A DNA stretch of 64,000 nt, taken from NCBI GenBank assembly GCA_964538615.1, contig CAZIGK010000006.1, forward strand, positions 37,799 through 101,798, written 5' to 3'. A model generated the notes under the pieces. It made no database searches and had not been told where the DNA came from. It saw nothing but the letters and a program-made list of their open reading frames with translations. The stretch is from CAZIGK01 sp964538615. GTDB lineage: Bacteria; Pseudomonadota; Alphaproteobacteria; Rickettsiales; RI-342. Both the position numbers and the translations under genes were made by a program. Of this stretch, positions 25,220-33,702 are shown piece by piece. Position 1 is the stretch's first letter, and the number at the start of each line of letters is the position of its first letter.

Positions 25220-25927
25220 CTACAACACAAAATGCTCAATCTGGCTTAAACCGGGCAATGGGCGGTAAGGCATATCAAAATAGGGGCGATATGAAACGAT
25301 ACCCGCCGTTTTTGTCCCTTTCACGACCTGCGCCATGGGTGCCGTAGCATCCCCGGAGACCAGACCACAGACAATGACCCCACCCTCTGTGACCTGTTCT
25401 TCCCATGCGGTGGGGACAGTCTGCACCACACCTGTCGCAATGATGGCGCTATAGGGTGCTGCATTGGGGAAGCCTTTATCCAGCGGGGCGATGCTCACCT
25501 GCGCATTAAGAATATTTTCGGCACGGAGGTGATTATTGGCACGCGCCGCCAATATTTCATCCACTTCCACGCCATAAACGCGGGAGGCGAGTTTTGCAAT
25601 GAGGGCTGTGGCATAGCCCGTATCTGTGCCGATATGCAACACTTTATCCTGTGGGCGGAGAGAAGCCAGCTCCAGCATGCGGGCAAGTACCATTGGTTCC
25701 AACATCTGGCGTGGAACCCCCATAGTGCGTACGCCCAGCGGCAAGGCGCCATCGCTGTAAGCCACTTGCGCATATTCTGGTGGAGCAAAACGCTCACGCG
25801 CCACCTGCTCTAACACTTCCGCAATACGGGGGCTAACCACATGATTGGTAAGCACTTGTTGTTTAATCATATTGATACGGGCGTTTTTTTGCCATTCAGC
25901 CGCCTGTTTGCTGGCCTGAGATGCCAT
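25220..25927 (-). CDS. pcm: protein-L-isoaspartate O-methyltransferase-like
   Basis: 235 residues. Family features: MIKQQVLTNHVVSPRIAEVLEQVARERFAPPEYAQVAYSD split over the N-terminal region, PRQMLEPMVLARMLELA, and the SAM-binding loop VLHIGTDTGYATALIA with GTDTGY in place of the usual GSGSGY. The post-loop acidic residue is in VYGVEVDE. The enzyme would methylate isoaspartyl residues to start their repair. The alphaproteobacterial branch next to tolC often has altered active-site residues, so full activity is not certain. Confidence 0.85.
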   Translation of the reverse strand: MASQASKQAAEWQKNARINMIKQQVLTNHVVSPRIAEVLEQVARERFAPPEYAQVAYSDGALPLGVRTMGVPRQMLEPMVLARMLELASLRPQDKVLHIGTDTGYATALIAKLASRVYGVEVDEILAARANNHLRAENILNAQVSIAPLDKGFPNAAPYSAIIATGVVQTVPTAWEEQVTEGGVIVCGLVSGDATAPMAQVVKGTKTAGIVSYRPYFDMPYRPLPGLSQIEHFVL

Positions 25928-26080
25928 TGTGCGTTCCTTTTCGTTTCATCGAAAAACACCTGCGGAGGACAGATAGTGAGTCCTCACCCGCTCAGCAATA
26001 ACGTCTTTCCGTGCTTCGGGCAAGCCTTGCTGGTTGCAGGCATCCTTTCCCCCCTTCCGGCGAGCAGAAAGTGATGCATG

Positions 26081-26130
26081 CTGTATCATCGGTTCGATAC
26101 AGAATCCGTGACCCTGCACATAAAGCAGGG
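26081..26130. repeat. two adjacent inverted repeats in a divergent promoter region
   Basis: CTGTATC-N8-GATACAG (26081-26102) and CCCTGC-N7-GCAGGG (26112-26130) lie side by side between divergently transcribed pcm and the coiled-coil gene. They may be operators or a leader structure for the gene at 26163. No T-run follows, so they are not typical terminators. The rest of the 235-base gap shows nothing else. Confidence 0.4.
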
Positions 26131-26162
26131 CAAAACCGGACAACAGGCACGAGGAAAAACGC

Positions 26163-26483
26163 ATGGAAACAAGCCATTTTCAGCAATTGGAACAACGGCT
26201 AAACCGTCTGAGTCAACGCATTGAGCGTGAAACGCAGGAGCGTTTGGATGTATTATCGCTGCAATTTATGCGACAGGCCGAACAACAGCTCCAGCAATGG
26301 CTGGAAGAGGCTACACAGCAATGGCTAGAGCAAGCAATGGGATCGGCCAGTAACACCACATCCGGCGGTACAGCGAGCCTCTTGCAGGGGCTACTGGAAC
26401 CGCTTGTACCCGGCCGCCAGAGCCGTCATGATGTGCAATCTGCCGAGAAGCAGCGTCAATTACTGAGCCAACGCAACAGTTAA
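26163..26483 (+). CDS. small coiled-coil protein of unknown function
   Basis: 106 residues. Residues 1-60 form one long amphipathic helix rich in Gln, Glu, Arg and Leu (FQQLEQRLNRLSQRIERETQ onward), then a Gly/Ser/Thr linker and a short hydrophobic segment SLLQGLLEPLVPGR. Good ribosome site AGGAAA before the ATG. No signal peptide. Not recognised. Convergent with the exported Arg/Gln-rich protein. Confidence 0.6.
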   Translation: METSHFQQLEQRLNRLSQRIERETQERLDVLSLQFMRQAEQQLQQWLEEATQQWLEQAMGSASNTTSGGTASLLQGLLEPLVPGRQSRHDVQSAEKQRQLLSQRNS

Positions 26484-26516
26484 TACGTCCCCGGCCACCG
26501 ATAGGGTCATCACATG

Positions 26517-27932
26517 CTAGTAAAGCGGGGAATGGCCACTAATGGTAGGAGCATTGATGGCAGGGCCGCGCATGGCTGGTCCGGCGGCGCGCCCGACACG
26601 AGGGGTTTCACCGGGACGGTTGGAACGCAATGCATCCGACGGATTGGCAATGGCATCCACCGGCACATAGCGTCTGTCACCGATAGCGATATCCTGAGAC
26701 CCGCCCAGCAGAGGATAGACGCCTGTGCGTTGATTAGAACCGGGTCGGTACTGCATTTGCTTTTGCAACAGCGCGGCCTGACGGTTACGTTGCATCGTCT
26801 CGGTTGCCATGGCAGCGGGTGGCACAGCATCCGGCGGCAGAGAACGGGTGCTGCGCCAATCTGTGCGGCCAATGGCGCGTTCATTGGCCGCATCCAGTGG
26901 GGCTTCCCGTATTTGCAGATCGGTCATGCCAGCGCGGGTACCTTCCACAAATTCACTACGGCGAACATGGTAGGCATCATCGTTCGCAGAGAAACTGTAA
27001 CTGCCCATGGGCGCACGTTCCCGTTCATCAAACCGGTTGGAATAGACCTGTTTGTAACGATCCCGCTGGAAGGTAGAGGCCGTATTGTCAAAGGCGCTGA
27101 TATTCTGCCGCTGCATCGCACGGCGGGCGAATGGACGATCGAACTCCTCCCGGTCACGCAACTGGCGTAATTCTTCTGCCCGTTGGGGTTCTGTCGCCTT
27201 ATAATATTGACGCGCTTCGCGGGCAACAGCGCCATATTCCACTTCATCACGCGGGGAAAGTTTGGAATATTGCTCCCGCTGTTTATCCTGATATTGCTGC
27301 ATATCCCGCTCGTATTGCGCACGTTGCTGCACATGGTAGCGCCGGTAATCATCCTGTCGGTAGACCACTTCACCGCGTCCGGCGTTATGTTCGTTCTGCA
27401 TCCCGACATCTCCGAAGCCATAGCCTTTTTGCACCGCATAAGGGCGTGCATAATCTATTTCATGGGGAGCACGACGGCGAATGGGCTGCGCGGTTTGGCG
27501 GTCACTGCTAAAGGCTTTGATATCGCTATATTGGTTGCGCTTGGCCACCATGTCTTGCAGTGCTTTTTGCTCTGATGGGGTGCGTACCGCTTTGTGTTGA
27601 CGTTTGGCACGCTTGATTTGTTCTTTTAATTGCTGATCTGTGGTCATGCCATATTGATGCAGCGAGGCTTTGCCGTTTTTTTCGTAACCACGTTCAAAAC
27701 TGCGAAGAAAATTAACCCGCTGCTTTGGCCCCATGCCTTGCAGAGTGCGGGTGGAATCCTGATTAATGAGCAAAACGGGGGGTTGCTCCTGCTTGCCGGA
27801 TCGCGCCTGAGCATTATGCGCTGTCCCCAGCATGCACAAGGCAAACCCCAATAGAAACCATGGCGAGTTATAGCCCCCCCTGCGTGTGGGGGAAATAACT
27901 CCCTGTCGTAATATTAGCCGTAGGCGAAACAT
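26517..27932 (-). CDS. exported Arg/Gln/Tyr-rich protein of unknown function
   Basis: About 471 residues from the ATG at 27932, chosen because AGGA lies eight bases before it; ATGs at 27938 and 27962 are also possible. A signal peptide is visible as FLLGFALCMLGTAHNAQA. The mature protein is extremely rich in Arg, Gln, Asp and Tyr, with a run of segments such as QDDYRRYHVQQRAQYERDMQ and YSKLSPRDEVEYGAVAREAR. It appears strongly hydrophilic and largely unstructured or helical. The last 40 residues are Pro/Ala/Gly-rich. No family recognised. Possibly a structural surface or periplasmic protein. Confidence 0.65.
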   Translation of the reverse strand: MFRLRLILRQGVISPTRRGGYNSPWFLLGFALCMLGTAHNAQARSGKQEQPPVLLINQDSTRTLQGMGPKQRVNFLRSFERGYEKNGKASLHQYGMTTDQQLKEQIKRAKRQHKAVRTPSEQKALQDMVAKRNQYSDIKAFSSDRQTAQPIRRRAPHEIDYARPYAVQKGYGFGDVGMQNEHNAGRGEVVYRQDDYRRYHVQQRAQYERDMQQYQDKQREQYSKLSPRDEVEYGAVAREARQYYKATEPQRAEELRQLRDREEFDRPFARRAMQRQNISAFDNTASTFQRDRYKQVYSNRFDERERAPMGSYSFSANDDAYHVRRSEFVEGTRAGMTDLQIREAPLDAANERAIGRTDWRSTRSLPPDAVPPAAMATETMQRNRQAALLQKQMQYRPGSNQRTGVYPLLGGSQDIAIGDRRYVPVDAIANPSDALRSNRPGETPRVGRAAGPAMRGPAINAPTISGHSPLY

Positions 27933-28065
27933 GCGCATTTTCCTGTTCTGATCCTGAGTCATCTGTAGGGCATACCCCCACAGACTCCGGGGTAGATACA
28001 GCACCCCATAGTACATAGTACCAGATGAACGTGAAGATTCTATGACATACGGTCGGGAAAATACA

Positions 28066-29154
28066 TCAGGCGGCACACGCCATGGCTTGATCCTGCCGGG
28101 GCTGTTGTGCGGTAGCACGAGCAAGCGTACGCAAATTGTGGTCAGTACGCGGATCCAGTTGCGGGTCTCTTTTGCCCTCCAGCTCTTCCGCCCAGCGTGC
28201 GTTGGGTTGTTTCTGGTCATAGCGATCCAGCCATGGTTGCAACGGGTGAGGAGCCTCGCCCTGTTGATACTGCTGTACCCGTTCCGTTAACGCCTGACGA
28301 CTGGATGGCACAAACATTGACTGATATGCCCCTGCCGCCAGTTGATATTGACCGGGAGCAACTTCCAGTAATTGCACAGGTATTTGCCAATATTCCCCAT
28401 TATGCGGGTCTTCGGACATATGGTACCACGCCTCATCATAGAGGGCGGGGTTTAACGCCATCACCAACGCACGCTGAACGTGGCCATGGGTGACGAGCAC
28501 CAAATCACTGCTTGAAGCCAAAGCTGACGGATCCGTCAATTGCTGCATTAAGGACGGAAGAAATTGTGCAACACGCTCCGCCACAACCTCCAAACTCTCG
28601 CCGGGCACCCAGGTTGTTCCGCCTTCACGGTTTTCCATGCATTCCCCCGGTGCACGGGAGCGGTATTTATCCTGCTTGCGCCACGCCCGAAAGGCCTCGT
28701 ATTCATCTGGGTAACGCTCTGCCGCATCGGAAAAACGCATGCCGGTAAACTTGCCGAACTCAATTTCCCGCAGTGATTGAACAACCTGCAATGCAGGATC
28801 AAGTGCATGCGTCTGCTGTGGCAAATGAGCGGCAAGCACCTGCCAGATATTCTCTGCTGTTTGCATGGAGCGTAAATAACTACTGCTCAACACCTGGATT
28901 TTACGCCCCGGCTTGTCTGCCAGTGCCTCTGCCATGGCCAGACCCGTTTCATAGGCCTGTACATGTCCGGGAACGGTTAATGGCAGGCGTGCATTGCCAA
29001 TATGCTTCGGGTGATACACTTCTTCACTCACGTTACCCAGTGATAGCCCGTGGCGCACGAGATGAAAGGTGCCGCTCCAGACTTGTCTGGGAGTAAAAGA
29101 GGAAACATCACTCTCCGATATTGGTGCATCGGGTGCGTTTGTGTTGGATTGCAT
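28066..29154 (-). CDS. histidine phosphatase (phosphoglycerate-mutase-like)
   Basis: 362 residues with a canonical branch-1 core: LVRHGLSLGN (catalytic His35), VLSSSYLRSMQTAENI, the proton-donor segment LREIEFGKFTGM, PGESLEVVAERVAQF and the second catalytic His in LVTHGHVQRAL. The C-terminal 90 residues are an added Gln/Arg-rich tail. Unlike the gene at 19272 the core is unbroken, so activity is likely; the substrate (sugar phosphate, nucleotide or protein) is unknown. Cytoplasmic by sequence. Same strand as the lipase genes upstream, with its own 94-base gap. Confidence 0.85.
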   Translation of the reverse strand: MQSNTNAPDAPISESDVSSFTPRQVWSGTFHLVRHGLSLGNVSEEVYHPKHIGNARLPLTVPGHVQAYETGLAMAEALADKPGRKIQVLSSSYLRSMQTAENIWQVLAAHLPQQTHALDPALQVVQSLREIEFGKFTGMRFSDAAERYPDEYEAFRAWRKQDKYRSRAPGECMENREGGTTWVPGESLEVVAERVAQFLPSLMQQLTDPSALASSSDLVLVTHGHVQRALVMALNPALYDEAWYHMSEDPHNGEYWQIPVQLLEVAPGQYQLAAGAYQSMFVPSSRQALTERVQQYQQGEAPHPLQPWLDRYDQKQPNARWAEELEGKRDPQLDPRTDHNLRTLARATAQQPRQDQAMACAA

Positions 29155-29248
29155 GCTGTAAGCCCACCTGTTTTGTTCATATATTATTCATAAAATAAGC
29201 CCTAAACCTGTGGCATTCTCAAGTCAAAAGATTGCGCCAAAGGCTTGA

Positions 29249-31717
29249 TTAACTTAACTGACGTTCAATTTCCAGACTGTCTACGCCTGTCTGAGTGCTG
29301 ATATAGCCCACCGTATCCATCACACCGAAGGCTTGCAGATTTTGACCAACAGTTTGAATATCAATCCACTGCTGGAAGCTCTCCAGCTCTGTGGTAAGTT
29401 GAGCATTGCGTCCACGGGTATAGCTGAGCGGCATGAAATCCAGACTACCGACACCGAGGGTCACAGCATCCCTTCGGATGGCATCGTAAGCGAAAGCCAA
29501 CGTGGGTTCAAAAATAGGGCTTTGATAAGTCAGGGCATATTCCAGATTTTCTCCAAGACTATCCCGACTTGCGGTCTGTGTATTGGCCAGCACATCCATC
29601 AATGCGGCCTGAAATTGCTCCGGTGGAGTAGCCGCAAGCATCTGTAGTTGTGCGTCGGTTAGCACTTGTCCTGCATAGCGTGCTTCATCGTAGTTCCAAT
29701 CGGTCAGCATGTCCTTATAGAAGGTCAGAGAATGCATCATCTCCTCTTTAAAGGCTGCCGGATTGCGGATGGCCAATGCGGATACCGCATCCCCCGCAGG
29801 AAGCGTAAAACCGGCACTATCCAACATGACACTGACGTTATAGGCGGCATCGCCATAGGTGATGCGATAGATTTCTGCGGCTTCCTGCCATTCTTTGGTC
29901 AGGCCTGTCTGGTCACCAAACTGATTTGCCCGGTAGTTCCAGATAGCGGTTTGCGCAGCCACCTGTTGATAAAATGCGTCTGTTTGGCCCGCCGCTATGA
30001 GTGTCTCCCAGCTTGCAATTTGCGCATCCGTGGCGAAAGGACGCAAGGCGACCGGCCCATCAAATGAAGCAAGTAGCGCATTGGTACTGCGAATGCTCTC
30101 CAGAATCGTTTGCGGGCCATCCAGGGTGGACGGGGCATCCGGTACGGTAGTAGGTGCGGGCAGCACCTCCTCCACCGCTGGTGCATCCGGATCCGGGTTG
30201 ATTGTGGTGGGTGCCCCCACGGCAGGCTGGGCAGCCGCCTGCTGACGGCGGCGCAGCTCTATATCAATGGCTTCTTCACTCGGCAGTTGCGTCATCAGTC
30301 GTGCGTAAGATTCCAGACGGCCTTGTTGCAGCTCATCGCTGAGTCCTTCTGCAAAGGGGGCGGCACTGGCATCCGCCAGCATGCTTAATGTCACCAATTG
30401 CTGGCTGGTTTCACTGAGAATAGCCTCCACAGAGGCTTCTTGCATTTGCTGGCGATAGTCTGCCAGTTCCTCCGACGTCAGCAGGGGTGGATTCAGTTGT
30501 TCCAACAATGCGATGGTCATATCAAAGCGCACCTGTTCCCGCGTGAGGGGTAACGAGGGCACCGTGGGCTGAACAGCACCAGCCGCACCTTGTGAAGCCG
30601 AGTTTGCCGGAGGTGCCGTGACATCCGGTACGGCGATATCCTCTCCCCCCATACCCCATTGTCGCTGCATGCCTGCTATCAGGCTATCAATGGAATGATC
30701 CGCTCCGACCACCAGAGCATCCACCCCAATCCGATCCGCTGTGGTGCCAAACAAGGCTTCTACCTGCGCCTGACGTTCCGCATTCAGTTGGTCACCCTGT
30801 GTGGTCAGTGCATCGGCCACCACCTGTACATCCTGCAGGAATTCTTCCATCAATTCCGGGTTTTCCAACAAAGCCAGCGGGTCTATGTTTTCCCATTTGG
30901 CGATAGCGTCCGGCTCTGGATAGTCATTGGGGTCTAACTGCCCATCCTGCATCAGTTGTTGCAAGAGTAACGCCTGACGGAACGCTTCCTGAGCGCCATC
31001 CTGATATTGTGCAAAATAATTGGTCGCACCATGCTGCAAGGCGAGTTGGTATAGTGCCTGATTGGGATCTGCCAACCCATAGTAGCGTGCCACCGCTGTA
31101 GCCATGGCATCGTTTTGGATCGAATCCAGCGTGTAGAGTTGCAGTTGCTCAGCATCCGTTCCCCCCAGACCGGAAGCCTGTGCATAAACCGCTTGAGCGG
31201 ATGCCAAAGCCCCCCCCAGCGAATGCCCACCGAACACCAGTGTTTGCCCGGAAGCCTGTGCCTGCTGAACATAGGGTGCCGCGAACGCCAGTGCGTCCCG
31301 CAACTGCAATACTTCCTGCGGGTTTAGATCCGGGTTAGCCGCAATAATGGCCTGCACTGCCTGTATATCCTGCTGACCTTCCTGCAGCATCTCATCCGTC
31401 ACGATGGTGCTGGTTGCCAGTGCATCGCCATCCGCCCCGCTATTGATGATATATAACCGCCCTTCCCGCTCAACCACCATGGCACGATAGCCGGAATCAA
31501 ATTCCTGACTGGCAATGACCGTGCCGCCGTTTGCCAGCAAGGTACCCGCTGCGGGAAAGCCATAGACATCTTTCGACCATTGCGCCACGCGCAATGCTTC
31601 TTCACGTTGCGCTTGCAGGCGCACTGCTTCTTCCGGGCTAAGGGTATCGTCTTCCAGATATTCTGCCAAAATACACTCCGGGTTGGGCACAAGAAGGGAG
31701 ATGCGCGTATCATTCAC
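29249..31717 (-). CDS. large lipase-like alpha/beta hydrolase
   Basis: 822 residues beginning at a GTG. A serine-hydrolase nucleophile elbow GGHSLGGALASAQAV places Ser166 in the lipase class 3 pattern. It is preceded by a segment SGYRAMVVEREGRLYIINSGAD that is closely mirrored in the second lipase (GFRAMAVQLGELYFVVNSGLD). After the hydrolase part (about residues 1-330) come nearly 500 residues of helical, Gln/Ala/Leu-rich sequence without known domains. No signal peptide, so export would need a dedicated system. Catalytic Asp and His cannot be assigned with certainty. Confidence 0.78.
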   Translation of the reverse strand: MNDTRISLLVPNPECILAEYLEDDTLSPEEAVRLQAQREEALRVAQWSKDVYGFPAAGTLLANGGTVIASQEFDSGYRAMVVEREGRLYIINSGADGDALATSTIVTDEMLQEGQQDIQAVQAIIAANPDLNPQEVLQLRDALAFAAPYVQQAQASGQTLVFGGHSLGGALASAQAVYAQASGLGGTDAEQLQLYTLDSIQNDAMATAVARYYGLADPNQALYQLALQHGATNYFAQYQDGAQEAFRQALLLQQLMQDGQLDPNDYPEPDAIAKWENIDPLALLENPELMEEFLQDVQVVADALTTQGDQLNAERQAQVEALFGTTADRIGVDALVVGADHSIDSLIAGMQRQWGMGGEDIAVPDVTAPPANSASQGAAGAVQPTVPSLPLTREQVRFDMTIALLEQLNPPLLTSEELADYRQQMQEASVEAILSETSQQLVTLSMLADASAAPFAEGLSDELQQGRLESYARLMTQLPSEEAIDIELRRRQQAAAQPAVGAPTTINPDPDAPAVEEVLPAPTTVPDAPSTLDGPQTILESIRSTNALLASFDGPVALRPFATDAQIASWETLIAAGQTDAFYQQVAAQTAIWNYRANQFGDQTGLTKEWQEAAEIYRITYGDAAYNVSVMLDSAGFTLPAGDAVSALAIRNPAAFKEEMMHSLTFYKDMLTDWNYDEARYAGQVLTDAQLQMLAATPPEQFQAALMDVLANTQTASRDSLGENLEYALTYQSPIFEPTLAFAYDAIRRDAVTLGVGSLDFMPLSYTRGRNAQLTTELESFQQWIDIQTVGQNLQAFGVMDTVGYISTQTGVDSLEIERQLS

Positions 31718-31797
31718 TTGCCCATAGTGTAAAAAGCAGACATGACGGTTTTATGACAAGATGGCCAAAAAATGAAACAAAGCGACAAGAGATAAAA

Positions 31798-31822
31798 AAA
31801 ACGCCCCGTGACGGGGCGTTTT
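31798..31822. terminator. rho-independent terminator of the 139-residue protein gene
   Basis: AAAACGCCCCG-TGA-CGGGGCGTTTT, an 11-base-pair GC-rich stem with a three-base loop, followed on the minus strand by a T-run. It separates the lipase 2-139 aa unit from the large lipase gene, which must therefore have its own promoter. Confidence 0.9.
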
Positions 31823-31847
31823 GATGCATAATGACTCATGGGTGCAT

Positions 31848-32267
31848 TTAGGCCAGAAAGGCACCCTCTCCATGCACTGGCACATCTCTGTCTGGGGTAT
31901 AGGGCGGGCTAATGGTTGCACCAAGCCCGATGCGCTCAAAACGTGTGCCCTCTACGGTTAAAGGAGCAATAGCCTCTGCCAGACGCGCACTTAAATCATC
32001 GACTGCCTCTCCCAGTTCCACCGTCGGAACTTGTATTTGCAAGCCCGCCACCAGATCCAGTACCGCTGCATTGGGGTTTTGCGCAATCATCGCAATCATT
32101 TCGCGGGTAGGTGCCTGACCGCTCAAATTGGCCACGGCAGCAATCAACGCCTCTAGCGGGTTGGGATTTCCGTCTATCGCAGCATTAATACCTTGTATAT
32201 CCTGCGCAAAGTCATTCCAGTCACCAATGACTGACATTGCGTCGTCTGAAAAACCACCTATCGCCAT
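31848..32267 (-). CDS. 139-residue acidic protein between two lipases
   Basis: 139 residues, acidic, no signal peptide. The first 100 residues look helical (MSVIGDWNDFAQDIQGINAAI; LDLVAGLQIQVPTVELGEAVDDLSARL), and the last 35 are Gly/Pro-rich (LGATISPPYTPDRDVPVHGE). GGAGAA precedes the ATG, and the start lies four bases after the lipase 2 stop, so both are made from one message. No family recognised. A chaperone, inhibitor or export adaptor for the lipases is possible but unproven. Confidence 0.65.
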   Translation of the reverse strand: MAIGGFSDDAMSVIGDWNDFAQDIQGINAAIDGNPNPLEALIAAVANLSGQAPTREMIAMIAQNPNAAVLDLVAGLQIQVPTVELGEAVDDLSARLAEAIAPLTVEGTRFERIGLGATISPPYTPDRDVPVHGEGAFLA

Positions 32268-32271
32268 CTTT

Positions 32272-33690
32272 TTATTCTCCGTAAAAAGCCGCTACTTTGT
32301 TGTAGGCTGTGGAAAACAGTTGCGAGACAAGGGCGGATTGCGCTTCTTCCCGCTGCTGTTCATCCGATATATACAGTGTATCACGAAAATTGTGACGAAA
32401 TTGTTGCAATGTGTCTTTTTCTACCAATTTTGAACCATTTTTTTCGATCATTGTTTCTAACTTAATGATAACAAAGACAGTTTTTAACTCCGTGGGGGAA
32501 AGATCCCGCCCCAGATTATTCACCAAATCACCCATGGATTGCGCGGCAGGGAGTTGCTGCGGCGCAGCATCAGGCATCTGGGATAGCTCTGCCTGTATCT
32601 GATGGGGGAATGCAGTGGCTGAACGCTCTTCCTCCTCATCGCCCTCGTCGTCATCCTCCATGTCCATGGCATAGGGGTCACGGGCACGCTGGTTGGCAAT
32701 GGCCGGGGCAATCACTTCCCGCGTCAGGTTGGCACGCACCGTATGATCCCGCCGCAAGCCCTGCAACAGGCTGTCAATATCATGCGAGGTATTGGGCAAA
32801 ACAATATCCCGCCCCAGACGGGTATGGTTGGTACCCAACACCGTGAGCACCTGTCGGGCGATGAGATGCTCTTCATCTGTGCCATAGCCGTCCTCCTGCT
32901 CCTGCCAGAGCATGCGGATGCCTTCCCGCAGTTTTTGTTTCAACTGCTGCTGGTTGGAAGCGACATAATTGGTGATGCGGCAGGCCTGCTCGAACTCGCC
33001 TACGGCTGCTGCGGGGTTGGGTACATTCAGGGTACGGGCAATCCCCGTAACAAAAGCGCGGGCAGCAATAGGGTTAAAGGTCAGGATGGTCACCGCATAG
33101 CCTTTCAGCCAGGCATGAAACGCCTGCCCGGCAGCCAGTGCTCCACCCAGTGAATGCCCCACATAGATGACGTTCGCCCCCTCCGGGATATGCTGCTGCA
33201 TGAGGGTTTGGTTAAAATACAACGCGTCCATCAGGTGTGAGGCTGATGCCTCTCCCTGCGCCAGAGCCAGTACTGCCTTCAGGTCATTGGCTGCTTCTTC
33301 CGCCGTGGTTTCATCCGGGTCATCCAGACCACTGTTGACCACAAAATACAATTCTCCCAACTGCACGGCCATAGCGCGGAAACCGGACGATTTTTGCACC
33401 GCCGCCAAGGGTACCGTGCCCTGAGGCAGATACATGGCATCTTCATCCACCAATGGGCTATCCGGATGGGGATCCTCCCGGAAGGCTACGGTAATGGGTA
33501 TCCAGTGAATACCCGCAGAAGCCTCCGGCGTGCTTTGATCTCCCATGTACACATGGCGCGCCATTTCCGCAGCCACCAGCAAAAGCGCACGGGCATCGGT
33601 CGCGTGGTGTTGTCCGGCTTGCCGTAACTGATCCAGACTCAAGGCGTCATCCTTTTCTATGTGCCAGTATAACGCAACTATGCTACACAT
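32272..33690 (-). CDS. second lipase-like alpha/beta hydrolase
   Basis: About 472 residues from the ATG at 33690; a start at 33720 would overlap the divergent decarboxylase gene. Nucleophile elbow VIYVGHSLGGALAAGQAFHAW, with the Ser 180 residues in. It shares with the large lipase the segment [FY]RAM-x-V-x3-G-x-LY followed by NSG-x-D and a similar region after the elbow (TFNPIAARAFVTGIAR). An acidic low-complexity stretch MDMEDDDEGDEEEE lies in the C-terminal half. No signal peptide. The two genes are paralogues by these shared blocks. Confidence 0.78.
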   Translation of the reverse strand: MCSIVALYWHIEKDDALSLDQLRQAGQHHATDARALLLVAAEMARHVYMGDQSTPEASAGIHWIPITVAFREDPHPDSPLVDEDAMYLPQGTVPLAAVQKSSGFRAMAVQLGELYFVVNSGLDDPDETTAEEAANDLKAVLALAQGEASASHLMDALYFNQTLMQQHIPEGANVIYVGHSLGGALAAGQAFHAWLKGYAVTILTFNPIAARAFVTGIARTLNVPNPAAAVGEFEQACRITNYVASNQQQLKQKLREGIRMLWQEQEDGYGTDEEHLIARQVLTVLGTNHTRLGRDIVLPNTSHDIDSLLQGLRRDHTVRANLTREVIAPAIANQRARDPYAMDMEDDDEGDEEEERSATAFPHQIQAELSQMPDAAPQQLPAAQSMGDLVNNLGRDLSPTELKTVFVIIKLETMIEKNGSKLVEKDTLQQFRHNFRDTLYISDEQQREEAQSALVSQLFSTAYNKVAAFYGE

Positions 33691-33702
33691 CTGCTTGGGT
33701 GG

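Noticed and set aside
26071..26110. tRNA-like GGTTCGA box in the pcm leader
   Set aside because: GGTTCGATAC lies in a loop of an inverted repeat and no anticodon or acceptor arms can be folded around it.
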